Shown here: piece after piece, positions 16,338-24,866 of the stretch
How the letters are laid out: the number at the start of each line of letters is the position of its first letter
Position numbering within the stretch: position 1 is the first letter of the stretch
DNA from: CANMIH01 sp049116335
GTDB taxonomy: Bacteria; Pseudomonadota; Alphaproteobacteria; Rhodobacterales; Rhodobacteraceae
Reading direction: 5' to 3'
Length of the DNA stretch: 64,000 bases
Assembly (NCBI GenBank): GCA_049116335.1
Contig: JAGDYZ010000012.1
Location: 248,001 to 312,000, forward strand
Notes under the pieces: model-generated
Database searches by the model: none
What the model was told of the DNA's origin: nothing
What the model saw: the letters and a program-made list of their open reading frames with translations, nothing else
Translations under genes and position numbers: made by a program

Positions 16338-18971
16338 ATGAGTGACCAAAGCCACGCGGCGAAGTCCGCGGACGATATGGTTGCCGAGGCCGATACCGGC
16401 GCGCGCAACCCGTCCATTGCCTGGCAAGCAAAACTGATAATCGGGACCTGCATTGTCTGGTCCCTGTTCCAACTTTATATCGCCTCTAAAGTGCCCGGCA
16501 TGGTTGCACAGGCCACCGGTATGAATATCTTTGCCAATATCGTGGCTCAGGCCCGGTTTGTGCATCTGGCCTTTGCCATCATGCTGGCCACACTGGCCTT
16601 TCCGCTGACCAAATCCGCCCCGAAAGACCGTATCCCGGCCTATGACTGGGCGTTGATTGTTCTCGGCGTTTCCGCCTGTCTCTATCTGGTGGTCTTCCGC
16701 TTCGAAATTGCAGACCGTCCGGGTCTGTGGAGCACAACTGACATCACTATGTCCGCCATTGGCATGAGCGTGTTGCTCATCTCCGTGTACCGTTCGCTTG
16801 GTCTGCCGCTGGTGATCATTGCCTCGTGCTTTGTATTGTTTGCCTTCTTTGGCGGCTATTCCGAATGGGCGCGCAATATCACCAACTATGGTGGCGCCTC
16901 GCTGTCCAAAGCGCTTGGCCACTACTGGATGCAAACCGAAGGTGTGTTTGGCGTCGCTCTGGGCGTCTCAACCACCATGATTTTCCTCTTCGTACTGTTT
17001 GGCGCCCTGCTTGATCGTGCGGGCGGCGGCAACTGGTTCATCAAAGTGGCGATTGCCCTTCTGGGAGCCCTGCGCGGTGGACCGGCCAAAGCCTCGGTTC
17101 TGTCGTCGATGATGACCGGCATGATCTCGGGCAGCTCGATTGCCAACACCGTCACCACCGGCACCTTCACTATTCCCTTGATGAAGCGCATCGGCTTTCC
17201 GGCAGAAAAGGCTGGTGCGGTAGAGGTTGCCTCATCGACCAATGGTCAGCTGACGCCCCCCGTCATGGGTGCCGCGGCCTTCCTGATGGTGGAATACGTC
17301 AACATTCCCTACATTGATGTGGTCAAACACGCCTTTCTTCCGGCGGTGATTTCCTACATTGCGCTGCTCTATATTGTGCACTTGGAAAGCCTGAAAATGG
17401 GTCTTGAGGGGCTCAAGAAAGAAGGGCGCAAGATCAATGTTCTGATGATCATGATCCTGTTCCTCTCGGGCTTTATTTTCCTTGGCATCTGTACCTTCCT
17501 AATGATTGGCCTGCGCGCTTTGCTTGACCCGATCTTCGGAGACAGCATCTACGCCGCCGTCGCTTTGGTGGCTGTGGTCTATGTTGTGCTGGTCAAGATC
17601 TCGGCCCGCTATCCCGATCTGGAAATGGACGATCCCAATGCGCCCGTTCCAGCGGCCCCGCGTCTGACGCCCACCCTTATCGGGGGTCTCTACTTTGCGC
17701 TGCCGATCTTCATTCTGGTCTGGAACCTGATGGTCCGCACCGAGAGCCTTGATCGTCTCTCACCTGCGCTCTCCGCCTTCTGGGCCACGATCTTTATGAT
17801 CATCATCGCCCTGACCCATCGCCCGCTCAAGGCGCTGTTCCGGGGTGAAGGACACGCGGCGGAACTGGTCAATGGCTGGAATGACTTCATTCAGGGTCTG
17901 ATCCTTGGCGCGCGCAATATGATCGGTATTGGTGTCGCAACAGGCGCTGCCGGTGTCATTGTTGGCACCATCAGCCTCACCGGCGCGCATCAGGTCATCG
18001 GTCAGGTGATCGAAGTGCTCTCAGGCGGAAACCTGATGATCCTGCTGATCCTGGTGGCGATCCTGTCACTGATCCTTGGGATGGGCCTGCCGACCACGGC
18101 GAACTATATTGTTGTGTCCTCGCTGATGGCCCCGGTCATCGTATCGGTTGGCGCACAGTCCGGCCTGATTGTCCCCCTGATCGCGGTCCATATGTTTGTG
18201 TTCTACTTCGGTATCCTCGCTGATGACACACCACCCGTTGGTCTGGCCGCCTATGCAGCGGCTGCGATCTCGCGCGGGGATCCGATCAAAACCGGTCTGC
18301 AGGGCTTTGGCTACGACATCCGTACCGCCCTCCTGCCCTTCCTGTTTATCTTCAACACCGATCTGTTGTTGATCGATGTGGGCTTTGGCAAAGCGGTTCT
18401 GGTGTTCTTTATCTCACTGATCGCCATGCTGCTCTTTGCGGCAGCGACGCAGGGGTATTTCATCGCCAAATCCCGCAAATGGGAAAGCGCGGCTCTGCTG
18501 TTTATCGCCTTCATGCTGTTCCGCCCAGATTTCTTCCTCGATCAGGTGAGTGACAAATACACCAGTGCCCAAGGTGCCGCCGCCATCACTCTGATGGATG
18601 GGGCCGTTGAAGGACAGGACATCCGCCTGACCGTCGAAGGTCCGGATTTTGACACCGCTGAAGTGCGCCCTGTCACTATCCTCCTGCCTGCTGTTGCCGG
18701 GGATGGCACTGCCACTCTGCAAGAACAGGGTCTGACCCTAATGGAGCAAGACGGCCAGCTGGTTCTGGACGAACCCTTTGGTGGCACCGAGTTGATCCAG
18801 GCCGTCAGCGGTCAGGAGTTCGACTATTACGGCGACAGCCCTGTGGTGATCACCACGGTTGAGATCGAAAACGATCGCATGCCGAAAGAGCTGTTTTTCA
18901 TTCCGGCCCTGCTGTTGCTGGCGGGTCTGATGATGATCCAGCGTCCTCGCGCCACCCAGCCTGCCTTTTAA
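16338..18971 (+). CDS. TRAP transporter fused permease, 4TM/12TM, with DUF3394 tail
   Basis: The 877-residue inner-membrane protein fuses the small (DctQ-like) and large (DctM-like) TRAP subunits, as usual for TAXI systems. Hydrophobic segments run throughout; conserved DctM sequences include GGPAKASVLSSMMTGMISGS, SSTNGQLTPPVMGAAAF, LGMGLPTTANYIV and LADDTPPVGLAAYAAAAIS. After about residue 735 comes a soluble domain (VEGQDIRLTVEGPDF...) followed by one final TM helix, matching the DUF3394 extension. I chose ATG 16338 (MSDQSHAAK), preceded by GGGGAAG, over GTG 16320. It imports the ligand captured by the preceding receptor. Confidence 0.94.
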   Translation: MSDQSHAAKSADDMVAEADTGARNPSIAWQAKLIIGTCIVWSLFQLYIASKVPGMVAQATGMNIFANIVAQARFVHLAFAIMLATLAFPLTKSAPKDRIPAYDWALIVLGVSACLYLVVFRFEIADRPGLWSTTDITMSAIGMSVLLISVYRSLGLPLVIIASCFVLFAFFGGYSEWARNITNYGGASLSKALGHYWMQTEGVFGVALGVSTTMIFLFVLFGALLDRAGGGNWFIKVAIALLGALRGGPAKASVLSSMMTGMISGSSIANTVTTGTFTIPLMKRIGFPAEKAGAVEVASSTNGQLTPPVMGAAAFLMVEYVNIPYIDVVKHAFLPAVISYIALLYIVHLESLKMGLEGLKKEGRKINVLMIMILFLSGFIFLGICTFLMIGLRALLDPIFGDSIYAAVALVAVVYVVLVKISARYPDLEMDDPNAPVPAAPRLTPTLIGGLYFALPIFILVWNLMVRTESLDRLSPALSAFWATIFMIIIALTHRPLKALFRGEGHAAELVNGWNDFIQGLILGARNMIGIGVATGAAGVIVGTISLTGAHQVIGQVIEVLSGGNLMILLILVAILSLILGMGLPTTANYIVVSSLMAPVIVSVGAQSGLIVPLIAVHMFVFYFGILADDTPPVGLAAYAAAAISRGDPIKTGLQGFGYDIRTALLPFLFIFNTDLLLIDVGFGKAVLVFFISLIAMLLFAAATQGYFIAKSRKWESAALLFIAFMLFRPDFFLDQVSDKYTSAQGAAAITLMDGAVEGQDIRLTVEGPDFDTAEVRPVTILLPAVAGDGTATLQEQGLTLMEQDGQLVLDEPFGGTELIQAVSGQEFDYYGDSPVVITTVEIENDRMPKELFFIPALLLLAGLMMIQRPRATQPAF

Positions 18972-18982
18972 GGAGAGACGAT

Positions 18983-19408
18983 ATGTTTTCGAAAATCCTG
19001 CTTGCAGTTGATCTCAACCAGTCAAAAGGCAAACGCCGGGCCGCCGAAGCGGCGGTCCAGCTGGTGCGCGCCAATGGGGCAGAGCTGCACATTCTCAATG
19101 TGCTGCCTGATAATGGAATGGCCATGGTCAGCGCCGCGCTTGGGGCTGACCATTCCGCCAAGATCCACGCCGAAGCCGAGGCCGCGCTTGCGGCCTGGGC
19201 GGCGGAAACTCTGCCCTCGGACATCACAGCAACCCCGCATGTGGCAACCGGAACGATCTATGATCAGATCATTCAGGCCGCCGAGACCTTTGGCTGTGAT
19301 GCCATTGTGGTAGGGGCGCATCGACCCGAGCTGAAAGACTATCTGGTGGGCCCCAACGCCGCCCGCGTGGTGCGCCACGCCACCCAGTCGGTCTTTGTCA
19401 TCCGCTAA
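18983..19408 (+). CDS. Universal stress protein (UspA family)
   Basis: The 141-residue protein starts MFSKILLAVDL and ends with the ATP-binding pattern IVVGAHRPELKDYLVGPNAARVVRHATQSVFVIR, close to the G-2x-G-9x-G(S/T) motif, so it probably binds ATP. USP genes commonly follow TAXI/TRAP permease genes, where they may regulate the transporter. It lies 11 bp after the permease with AAGGAGAG as ribosome-binding site and is followed by a strong terminator, so it closes this operon. Confidence 0.93.
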   Translation: MFSKILLAVDLNQSKGKRRAAEAAVQLVRANGAELHILNVLPDNGMAMVSAALGADHSAKIHAEAEAALAAWAAETLPSDITATPHVATGTIYDQIIQAAETFGCDAIVVGAHRPELKDYLVGPNAARVVRHATQSVFVIR

Positions 19409-19428
19409 GCCATCTCAACATCACCAGC

Positions 19429-19463
19429 AAAAGCCCCGGTTCCGCGCCGGGGCTTTTGTTTTT
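19429..19463 (+). terminator. Rho-independent terminator after the TRAP-USP operon
   Basis: AAAAGCCCCGG (19429-19439) and CCGGGGCTTTT (19447-19457) form an 11-bp stem, followed by GTTTTT. A classic intrinsic terminator. Confidence 0.9.
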
Positions 19464-19542
19464 GCCGACGCATTTGGATCTTTTTCTTGAACGACAGAGG
19501 TGCCTGCGCAACCATCAGTTCAAACCGCAATCGGAGATCGCC

Positions 19543-19932
19543 ATGGCCCCCCGCCCAGCATCAGCACTGCGCCACCTCGCCATTGGTCTGATCCTTCCCA
19601 TCGCGGCTTGTGCCCCACCACCCGACAATCCGATCCAACACAACAAATTCAGTTTCGACATTGTTCTAAAGGCCGGTTTGAATTGCTGGAATGGACAGTG
19701 CTTTTCCTACCACCCTCGCAGGCAGATGGTCTCGGCTCCCGGGCGTATTGCCGTACCGCTTGCTCCGCCTCCCAAACCCGGCATGCTCTCGCCAGCGGGA
19801 TTTCGGACCGCACTTGCAGCCGCAAGCATAGCCCCGCCATTGCCCCCGGCACAGACCACAGGTGATGACGATCCGCCTGCAGCCGCCGCACTTCCACCCG
19901 CGGCCCCCCCAGCGGCACCACCGGTCATTTAG
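19543..19932 (+). CDS. Small proline/alanine-rich lipoprotein, hypothetical
   Basis: The 129-residue product starts MAPRPASALRHLAIG, a short signal peptide ending in the lipobox IAAC (Cys near residue 24), so it is probably lipid-anchored. The mature part has a pair of cysteines in NCWNGQC and a long low-complexity tail rich in Pro and Ala. No family is recognised. The frame is open from 19456, but ATG 19543 has GGAG at normal spacing and gives the lipoprotein signal. It stands alone between two terminators. Confidence 0.6.
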   Translation: MAPRPASALRHLAIGLILPIAACAPPPDNPIQHNKFSFDIVLKAGLNCWNGQCFSYHPRRQMVSAPGRIAVPLAPPPKPGMLSPAGFRTALAAASIAPPLPPAQTTGDDDPPAAAALPPAAPPAAPPVI

Positions 19933-19950
19933 CGCGTCTCGCGGCGCTAA
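19929..19950. terminator. Bidirectional terminator
   Basis: TTAGCGC (19929-19935) and GCGCTAA (19944-19950) form a 7-bp stem in the gap between convergent genes; the left arm includes the stop codon of the lipoprotein gene. Confidence 0.6.
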
Positions 19951-19953
19951 CCT

Positions 19954-20535
19954 TCAATGGTAGGCATAAACAACATACCGCCGTTTTGGATCGACCAAAA
20001 TCAGCCGGGACCTACCTTCCAGAACATAGGCCCCCTCTGAGAACACGGATTGGTCAACAAAGGCGGTCACATCCGGATCCAAGTCGTAAAGGAAACCAAA
20101 CCCACGCACGAAGGCCGCGATACCCGGACAGACGTGCCCGGCTCCCGCTTCGGTCCACCAATCACTGAGATCACATCCCTTCTGCGTGGTCCAATGTACC
20201 TCTTCGGGCGAAAAAGGCGTTGTCGCCCATTCGAGGCGATCAAGATTTCGGTCAAAAGGTGCAAGCTGTTCGAACCAGCCCGTCCCGAGTTCCAAAATTT
20301 CATCGGCAGTGGACTGAGGCAGTGCATATAAAACAAACCCGCGTGATTCCCCTCCCGGGCCAAACCCATAGGTGGCTGTGGTCAGGTGCGTAATATGCCA
20401 AACCCCCAATTCCTTTGGCAATTGGCCAAGGTAAAAACGGTACTCAAAGATTTTCCAAAGCCAAACGCAGCACATGCACAGAACAAGCGCCCCGATAACA
20501 ATATTTCTAAGAATTCTCGTATGGCTCAGACCCAA
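19954..20535 (-). CDS. Hypothetical membrane-anchored protein
   Basis: No family recognised. The 193-residue protein has one N-terminal hydrophobic segment (NIVIGALVLCMCCVWLW, residues 11-27) and a soluble remainder rich in aromatic residues, with Cys in KGCDLSDWW and GHVCPG, so it is probably a periplasmic domain held by a TM anchor. The C-terminus ends in LILVDPKRRYVVYAYH, resembling small immunity-like or DUF proteins, but this is not strong. The start is uncertain: the frame begins at TTG 20535 without a clear ribosome-binding site and a stop lies just upstream. GC is lower than average near its 5' end (27 of 60 bases in 20461-20520). Confidence 0.6.
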   Translation of the reverse strand: MGLSHTRILRNIVIGALVLCMCCVWLWKIFEYRFYLGQLPKELGVWHITHLTTATYGFGPGGESRGFVLYALPQSTADEILELGTGWFEQLAPFDRNLDRLEWATTPFSPEEVHWTTQKGCDLSDWWTEAGAGHVCPGIAAFVRGFGFLYDLDPDVTAFVDQSVFSEGAYVLEGRSRLILVDPKRRYVVYAYH

Positions 20536-20671
20536 ACAAATCCACTTCGTTCATAAAGCTCTGGCCCTAAGAGTATCACCCGCGTGGCCAACTATCTCAC
20601 GCCTGTGAACGCTCTCGGTCTAGCCCCCTGTTCATCTGCGCGCTAGGGTGCGGCAACTGACAGGAGCTTTC

Positions 20672-21352
20672 ATGGGTTACACCTTTCCCCCCGCGCCCCA
20701 ACCGGTGCTTGAAACCATTGACAGTGAAGACCTTTTCCCCGTGCGCCGCGTGTTCTGTGTGGGCCGCAACTATGCCGCCCATGCCCGTGAAATGGGCAAA
20801 GACCCCAATCGCGAACCGCCGTTCTTCTTCACCAAGCCCGGGGATGCCGTCACCCAAGCCACGCTCATTCCCTATCCTCCGCAAACCGAGGATCTGCATT
20901 TCGAAGCGGAACTGGTGGTGGCCATTGGCGTCGAAGGTACTGATATCGAAGAAACAAATGCGGAAGCCCACATCTGGGGCTATGCGGTGGGCTGTGATCT
21001 GACCCGGCGCGACCTTCAGGCCGAGGCCAAGAAAATGGGCCGCCCTTGGGACATGGCCAAGGGGTTTGATGCCTCTGCGGTTCTGGGTCCGCTCTATCCC
21101 AAAGACGCGCCTCTTGTGCAGGGCGCCATCCAACTGAAACTTAACGATGAATTGCGCCAATCGGGAGATCTGTCCGAGATGATCTGGTCTGTGCCCGAGG
21201 TGATCGCCCATCTGTCCCGTTATGTGACCCTGATGCCCGGCGACCTGATCATGACCGGAACCCCCGCCGGGGTTGGCGCGCTTGGGCCGGACGACAGCTG
21301 TACCATCACCATCGACGGGTTTGCCCCGCTGACCTTCACCATGGTGGCCTGA
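20672..21352 (+). CDS. Fumarylacetoacetate hydrolase-family protein (fumarylpyruvate hydrolase-like)
   Basis: The 226-residue protein has the FAH C-terminal fold: FCVGRNYAAHAREMG, PPFFFTKPGDAV, the metal-binding FEAELVVAIG (two acidic residues), GYAVGCDLTRRDLQ, KGFDASAVLGP and TPAGVGAL. This short single-domain type is like fumarylpyruvate hydrolase (NagK) and related beta-diketone hydrolases. It is followed after 1 bp by a zeta-GST-like isomerase, the pair that completes gentisate or homogentisate degradation. ATG 20672 has AGGAG seven bases upstream. Confidence 0.9.
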   Translation: MGYTFPPAPQPVLETIDSEDLFPVRRVFCVGRNYAAHAREMGKDPNREPPFFFTKPGDAVTQATLIPYPPQTEDLHFEAELVVAIGVEGTDIEETNAEAHIWGYAVGCDLTRRDLQAEAKKMGRPWDMAKGFDASAVLGPLYPKDAPLVQGAIQLKLNDELRQSGDLSEMIWSVPEVIAHLSRYVTLMPGDLIMTGTPAGVGALGPDDSCTITIDGFAPLTFTMVA

Positions 21353-21353
21353 C

Positions 21354-22001
21354 ATGACTTTGAAACTGCACAACTATTTCCGATCTTCCACCTCGACACG
21401 CCTGCGCGCAGCGCTAAACCTCAAAGGTTTGGACTATGATTACGTCGCTTACGCCCTGAAAGAGGGCGCACATAAATCGCCTGAGTTCCTTGAGAAAAAT
21501 CCTGCTGGGCTAGTGCCCGTTCTGGAACTCGAAGACGGCACTCATATCCCGCAGTCTCTTGCGATCATTGAATATCTCGATGAGATCCATCCCGAGCCTG
21601 CGCTTTTGCCAGCCGATCCCGCGGGGCGCGCCCGCGTGCGGGCCCTGGCCTATATGGTGGCCTGCGAAATCCATCCCCTGAACAATCTGCGTGTGCTGCA
21701 GTTCATCTCCCAAACCTATGGGGCTGATGCTGAGGGACAAAAAGCATGGTTCACCCATTGGGTTGGTGAAACCTTTGATGCGCTTGAGAAAACACTGGCG
21801 GGCAGCGCAGACACCGGGCGGTTCTGTCACGGCGACACGCCCACTCTGGCCGATATCTGCCTCTATGCGCAGATCTGGAACAACAAACGCTTTGCCTTGG
21901 ACATCACCCAATGGCCCACCATTGCACGGATCGCGGAGAACCTTGAACAGGTCGAGGCCTTTGCCAAAGCCGCCCCGCCGCATCAGCCCGACGCGGTCTG
22001 A
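21354..22001 (+). CDS. Maleylacetoacetate/maleylpyruvate isomerase (zeta-class GST)
   Basis: A glutathione S-transferase of 215 residues starting TLKLHNYFRSSTSTRLRAALN: the SSTSxRxR motif (catalytic Ser) is the hallmark of zeta GSTs, which isomerise maleylacetoacetate or maleylpyruvate with glutathione. Other family features are KNPAGLVPVLE, PQSLAIIEYLDE and the C-terminal PTLADICLYAQI (helical capping motif). Together with the FAH-type hydrolase it would turn a ring-cleavage product into fumarate plus pyruvate or acetoacetate. No ring-cleavage dioxygenase is seen in the window. The 3' end overlaps the convergent membrane-protein gene by 19 bp. Confidence 0.92.
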   Translation: MTLKLHNYFRSSTSTRLRAALNLKGLDYDYVAYALKEGAHKSPEFLEKNPAGLVPVLELEDGTHIPQSLAIIEYLDEIHPEPALLPADPAGRARVRALAYMVACEIHPLNNLRVLQFISQTYGADAEGQKAWFTHWVGETFDALEKTLAGSADTGRFCHGDTPTLADICLYAQIWNNKRFALDITQWPTIARIAENLEQVEAFAKAAPPHQPDAV

Positions 22002-22912
22002 CCTCTTAGGCGGTCTGCGAACCGCGCGTGCAGCGGTTTCATCAAGATCGGCGTCAGATACATAGGGATCTGATAACAGCCGATAAAAATCAAAAGTGGC
22101 GCGGTCACTTCATCTGACAGCGCGACAAAAAACAGCGCGATATTGCGGTTGCCCGCAATAATCGACAGCGGCACAGCCATCCGGATATTGGCGCGGATCA
22201 GCCCCAGCAGAGCAATGATCTGCAACCCGAGATTCACCGCAATCACGCCTAAAACCCAGAGGCTCAATCGCCAGGGATCCTCGGTGAGCAACGGCCCCAC
22301 CCCGGCCATCAATCCGACAACAACAACCATAAGCAACAAGGTCGACAGGCCATCAATCTGGCCTTTTCGCACTTCATCAACACGCACCACCCATCGCAGG
22401 GCAAACCCGAGGCCAACAGCACATAGAATCGTTGCAATCAGACGCAGCGCCGCTGGGCCTGCATCCCCCAGTTGGGGTAATAGCCAGAGCACAGGCAAAA
22501 CTGTAAGCGGAAACAATGCGGTTCCCATCACTAGAAGGCGCATGGCTGGCGCCGGATCATGACCGCTCAGAATGGTGAAATTCAACGATCCGGTGACCGC
22601 GGGCGCGGCCAGCATCAGAACCACCGCCAGCGCAAACGGATTAGACAGAACGCCCGCAAGAGTGAAAAGCCCGAGCGCAAGAAGTGGCAGCGCAAGTTGA
22701 TAGACCACCACCATCCCGCCCATGCGCAGCAATGCCTCTTTGCCGCCAAAGGCCTCGCGCGCACCAATGCGCATCGCATTCAACAACAGCAGCACCGCCA
22801 CCATTTCCCCCAGCCAAGGCCGCAGAAGACGTGCGACATCCGGCAACAGCGCCCCGGCCAGCAAACCAGCAACGAGAAACAGCTTTCCATGACGGGCAAT
22901 GGTCGTGAGCAT
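21983..22912 (-). CDS. BASS-like multi-pass membrane transporter
   Basis: A 309-residue integral membrane protein with about nine or ten hydrophobic segments. The fold looks like the bile acid:sodium symporter (BASS/SBF) superfamily, with paired polar motifs such as LMLAAPAVTGSLNF and SIIAGNRNIALFFVALSD in the positions of the crossed unwound helices. Substrate unknown. The frame is open to 22993, but ATG 22912 (MLTTIARHGKLFLVAGLLAG) starts directly at the first TM segment. Its ribosome-binding site is weak. It is transcribed away from the ABC operon and ends inside the convergent GST gene. Confidence 0.72.
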   Translation of the reverse strand: MLTTIARHGKLFLVAGLLAGALLPDVARLLRPWLGEMVAVLLLLNAMRIGAREAFGGKEALLRMGGMVVVYQLALPLLALGLFTLAGVLSNPFALAVVLMLAAPAVTGSLNFTILSGHDPAPAMRLLVMGTALFPLTVLPVLWLLPQLGDAGPAALRLIATILCAVGLGFALRWVVRVDEVRKGQIDGLSTLLLMVVVVGLMAGVGPLLTEDPWRLSLWVLGVIAVNLGLQIIALLGLIRANIRMAVPLSIIAGNRNIALFFVALSDEVTAPLLIFIGCYQIPMYLTPILMKPLHARFADRLRGQTASG

Positions 22913-22950
22913 CAGGCAATCCAACTTTCGGGCAATAGATCCCCTGTAAC

Positions 22951-22980
22951 GAAAAACGCCCCGAGCCGAAACTCGGGACG
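22951..22980 (-). terminator. Terminator of the ABC transporter operon
   Basis: On the minus strand CCCGAG, loop TTTCGG, CTCGGG with flanking CG pairs is followed by TTTTT. It lies 25 bp after the stop codon of the substrate-binding protein gene. Confidence 0.85.
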
Positions 22981-23005
22981 TCCTGAAATGCAATAAATGC
23001 AGGTT

Positions 23006-23995
23006 TTACTTCAGCGCCGCATCGGTGATGGCATGGGTCCAGGCGCCCTCCGGTGCCGATGTGATCACCGGATCCGAGCCACCCTTCATCAGGGTCTGCA
23101 CTGTGCGCTCGTAATCCGCCACATCCAACGCACCGTTCGAACCCGATGTCAGCTTGGCAATCTCGCCCATCATGCGGGTCTGATGCTTTTCGGTCTGCGC
23201 ACCGGTCGCATCATTTTCAAGCACGATCTCTGCAGCCGCCGCCGCATTCTCTTCTGCCCATTTCCAACCCTTCATCGAGGCCCGTACAAAGCGCACCATC
23301 TTGTCGTTGAACGCCGGGTCTTCAAGGTTGTCTTCCAGCACATACATGCCGTCTTCCAACGTTGCGACACCCATGTCTTCATATTTGAAGGTCACAAGGT
23401 CCTCTGGGTTCAGGCCCGCGTCGATGACCTGCCAGTATTCGTTGTAGGTCATGGTCGAGATACAGGCCGCTTGCCCTTGAAGCAGTGGGTCAACGTTAAA
23501 GCCCTGCTTGAGCACGGTCACACCGTCGTCGCCACCATCGGTCGAGATGCCCAACTGGCTCATCCAGCTTAGGAAGGGATACTCGTTGCCAAAGAACCAA
23601 ACACCGAGCGTTTTGCCTTTGAAATCTTCAGGCCCGGTGATGCCGGTGTCTTTGCGACAGGTCAGCATCATGCCCGAAGTTTTGAACGGCTGCGCAATAT
23701 TGACCAGGTTCAGACCCTTTTCGCGCGACGCCAGCGCCGAGGGCATCCAGTCAAGCACAACATCCGCACCGCCGCCCGCAATCACCTGCGCCGGGGCCAC
23801 ATCCGGACCACCGGGTTTAATGGTGACGTTGAGATCTTCTTCTTCGTAAAACCCTTTGTCCAGAGCCACATAATAGCCTGCAAACTGGGCCTGTGTGACC
23901 CACTTTAGCTGAAGGGTCACATCGTCGGCGGCCTGAGCTGCACCTGCGCCAAGGGCGGCAAAGCTTGCTAGGGCTGTCTTCAGAATAGTTTTCAT
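23006..23995 (-). CDS. ABC transporter substrate-binding protein, NMT1/THI5-like
   Basis: Periplasmic binding protein of 329 residues. The signal peptide MKTILKTALASFAALGAGA is cleaved after AQA. The mature start VTLQLKWVTQAQFAGYYVALDKGFY is the NMT1/THI5-like (SBP_bac_9-type) signature; KTLGVWFFGNEYPFL and ACISTMTYNEYW follow. This family binds pyrimidines and their precursors. It is the last gene of the importer operon beside dihydropyrimidinase, so uracil, thymine, hydantoin or a related ring is the likely cargo. The ATG follows AAGGAG at good spacing. Confidence 0.93.
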   Translation of the reverse strand: MKTILKTALASFAALGAGAAQAADDVTLQLKWVTQAQFAGYYVALDKGFYEEEDLNVTIKPGGPDVAPAQVIAGGGADVVLDWMPSALASREKGLNLVNIAQPFKTSGMMLTCRKDTGITGPEDFKGKTLGVWFFGNEYPFLSWMSQLGISTDGGDDGVTVLKQGFNVDPLLQGQAACISTMTYNEYWQVIDAGLNPEDLVTFKYEDMGVATLEDGMYVLEDNLEDPAFNDKMVRFVRASMKGWKWAEENAAAAAEIVLENDATGAQTEKHQTRMMGEIAKLTSGSNGALDVADYERTVQTLMKGGSDPVITSAPEGAWTHAITDAALK

Positions 23996-24029
23996 TTCAG
24001 TCTCCTTGCTGGTTGTAAGCGGGGTGTTT

Positions 24030-24866
24030 TCACCCTCGTTGTGACGGATGCCAAAAGGTCATCCGCTTTTCCAATAGGGCCACAAGCCCGTAAAATCCCG
24101 AGCCCAGGATCGCGGCCACAACAATCTCGGCCCAGACCATATCTAGGGATAGGCGTCCCACCTCGGTCGAGATGCGGAACCCCATGCCTTTGATCGGTGA
24201 GCCAAAGAACTCGGCAACGATAGCTCCGATCAGAGCCAAGGTTGTGGCAATTTTCAAGCCATTGAAGATAAACGGCATCGCCGCAGGCAGACGCAGTTTC
24301 ATTAATGTCCCAGAATAGCCCGTGGCATAGGTGCGCATCAGGTCACGTGACATCGCATCCGTGGCCTGCAGCCCCTGTACCGTGTTCACAAGCACCGGGA
24401 AAAACACCATCGCCACGACAACCGCCGCTTTGGAATGCCAGTCAAACCCGAACCACATCACCATGATCGGCGCCAGACCCACAATCGGCAGCGCGGCAAT
24501 AAAGTTGCCCACGGGCAGCAGGCCACGCTGAAGAAACGGCGAGCGGTCCACCGCAATGGCGATCAGAATGGCCGAACCACAGCCCATGACATATCCGGTC
24601 AACGCGCCTTTGAAAAAGGTTTGCACCAAATCCACCCAAAGCACATCCATCTTGGCAAAAAAGGTGGTGAAAATCGCCGTGGGTGGCGGCAACAGAACCG
24701 GGCTCACTTCAAAGCCCCGCACCATACCCTCCCACAACACCAGAATAGTCAGGCCGAAGATCACTGGCACGACCACACCTTTGCCTGGGACATCAGACCG
24801 CGACAGCCGCACGTTGAGGACAATTGCCACCGCCCAGAAGATTAGACTTCCTAAGATCCAGCTCAT
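24030..24866 (-). CDS. ABC transporter permease (SsuC/TauC type)
   Basis: A 278-residue inner-membrane permease with six hydrophobic segments and the EAA loop near GYSGTLMKLRLPAAMPFIFNG (about residues 180-200) that couples to the ATPase. It belongs to the nitrate/sulfonate/pyrimidine-precursor importer class. Its start overlaps the other permease gene by 4 bp (ATGA). Together the two form the heterodimeric channel of the importer. Confidence 0.93.
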   Translation of the reverse strand: MSWILGSLIFWAVAIVLNVRLSRSDVPGKGVVVPVIFGLTILVLWEGMVRGFEVSPVLLPPPTAIFTTFFAKMDVLWVDLVQTFFKGALTGYVMGCGSAILIAIAVDRSPFLQRGLLPVGNFIAALPIVGLAPIMVMWFGFDWHSKAAVVVAMVFFPVLVNTVQGLQATDAMSRDLMRTYATGYSGTLMKLRLPAAMPFIFNGLKIATTLALIGAIVAEFFGSPIKGMGFRISTEVGRLSLDMVWAEIVVAAILGSGFYGLVALLEKRMTFWHPSQRG

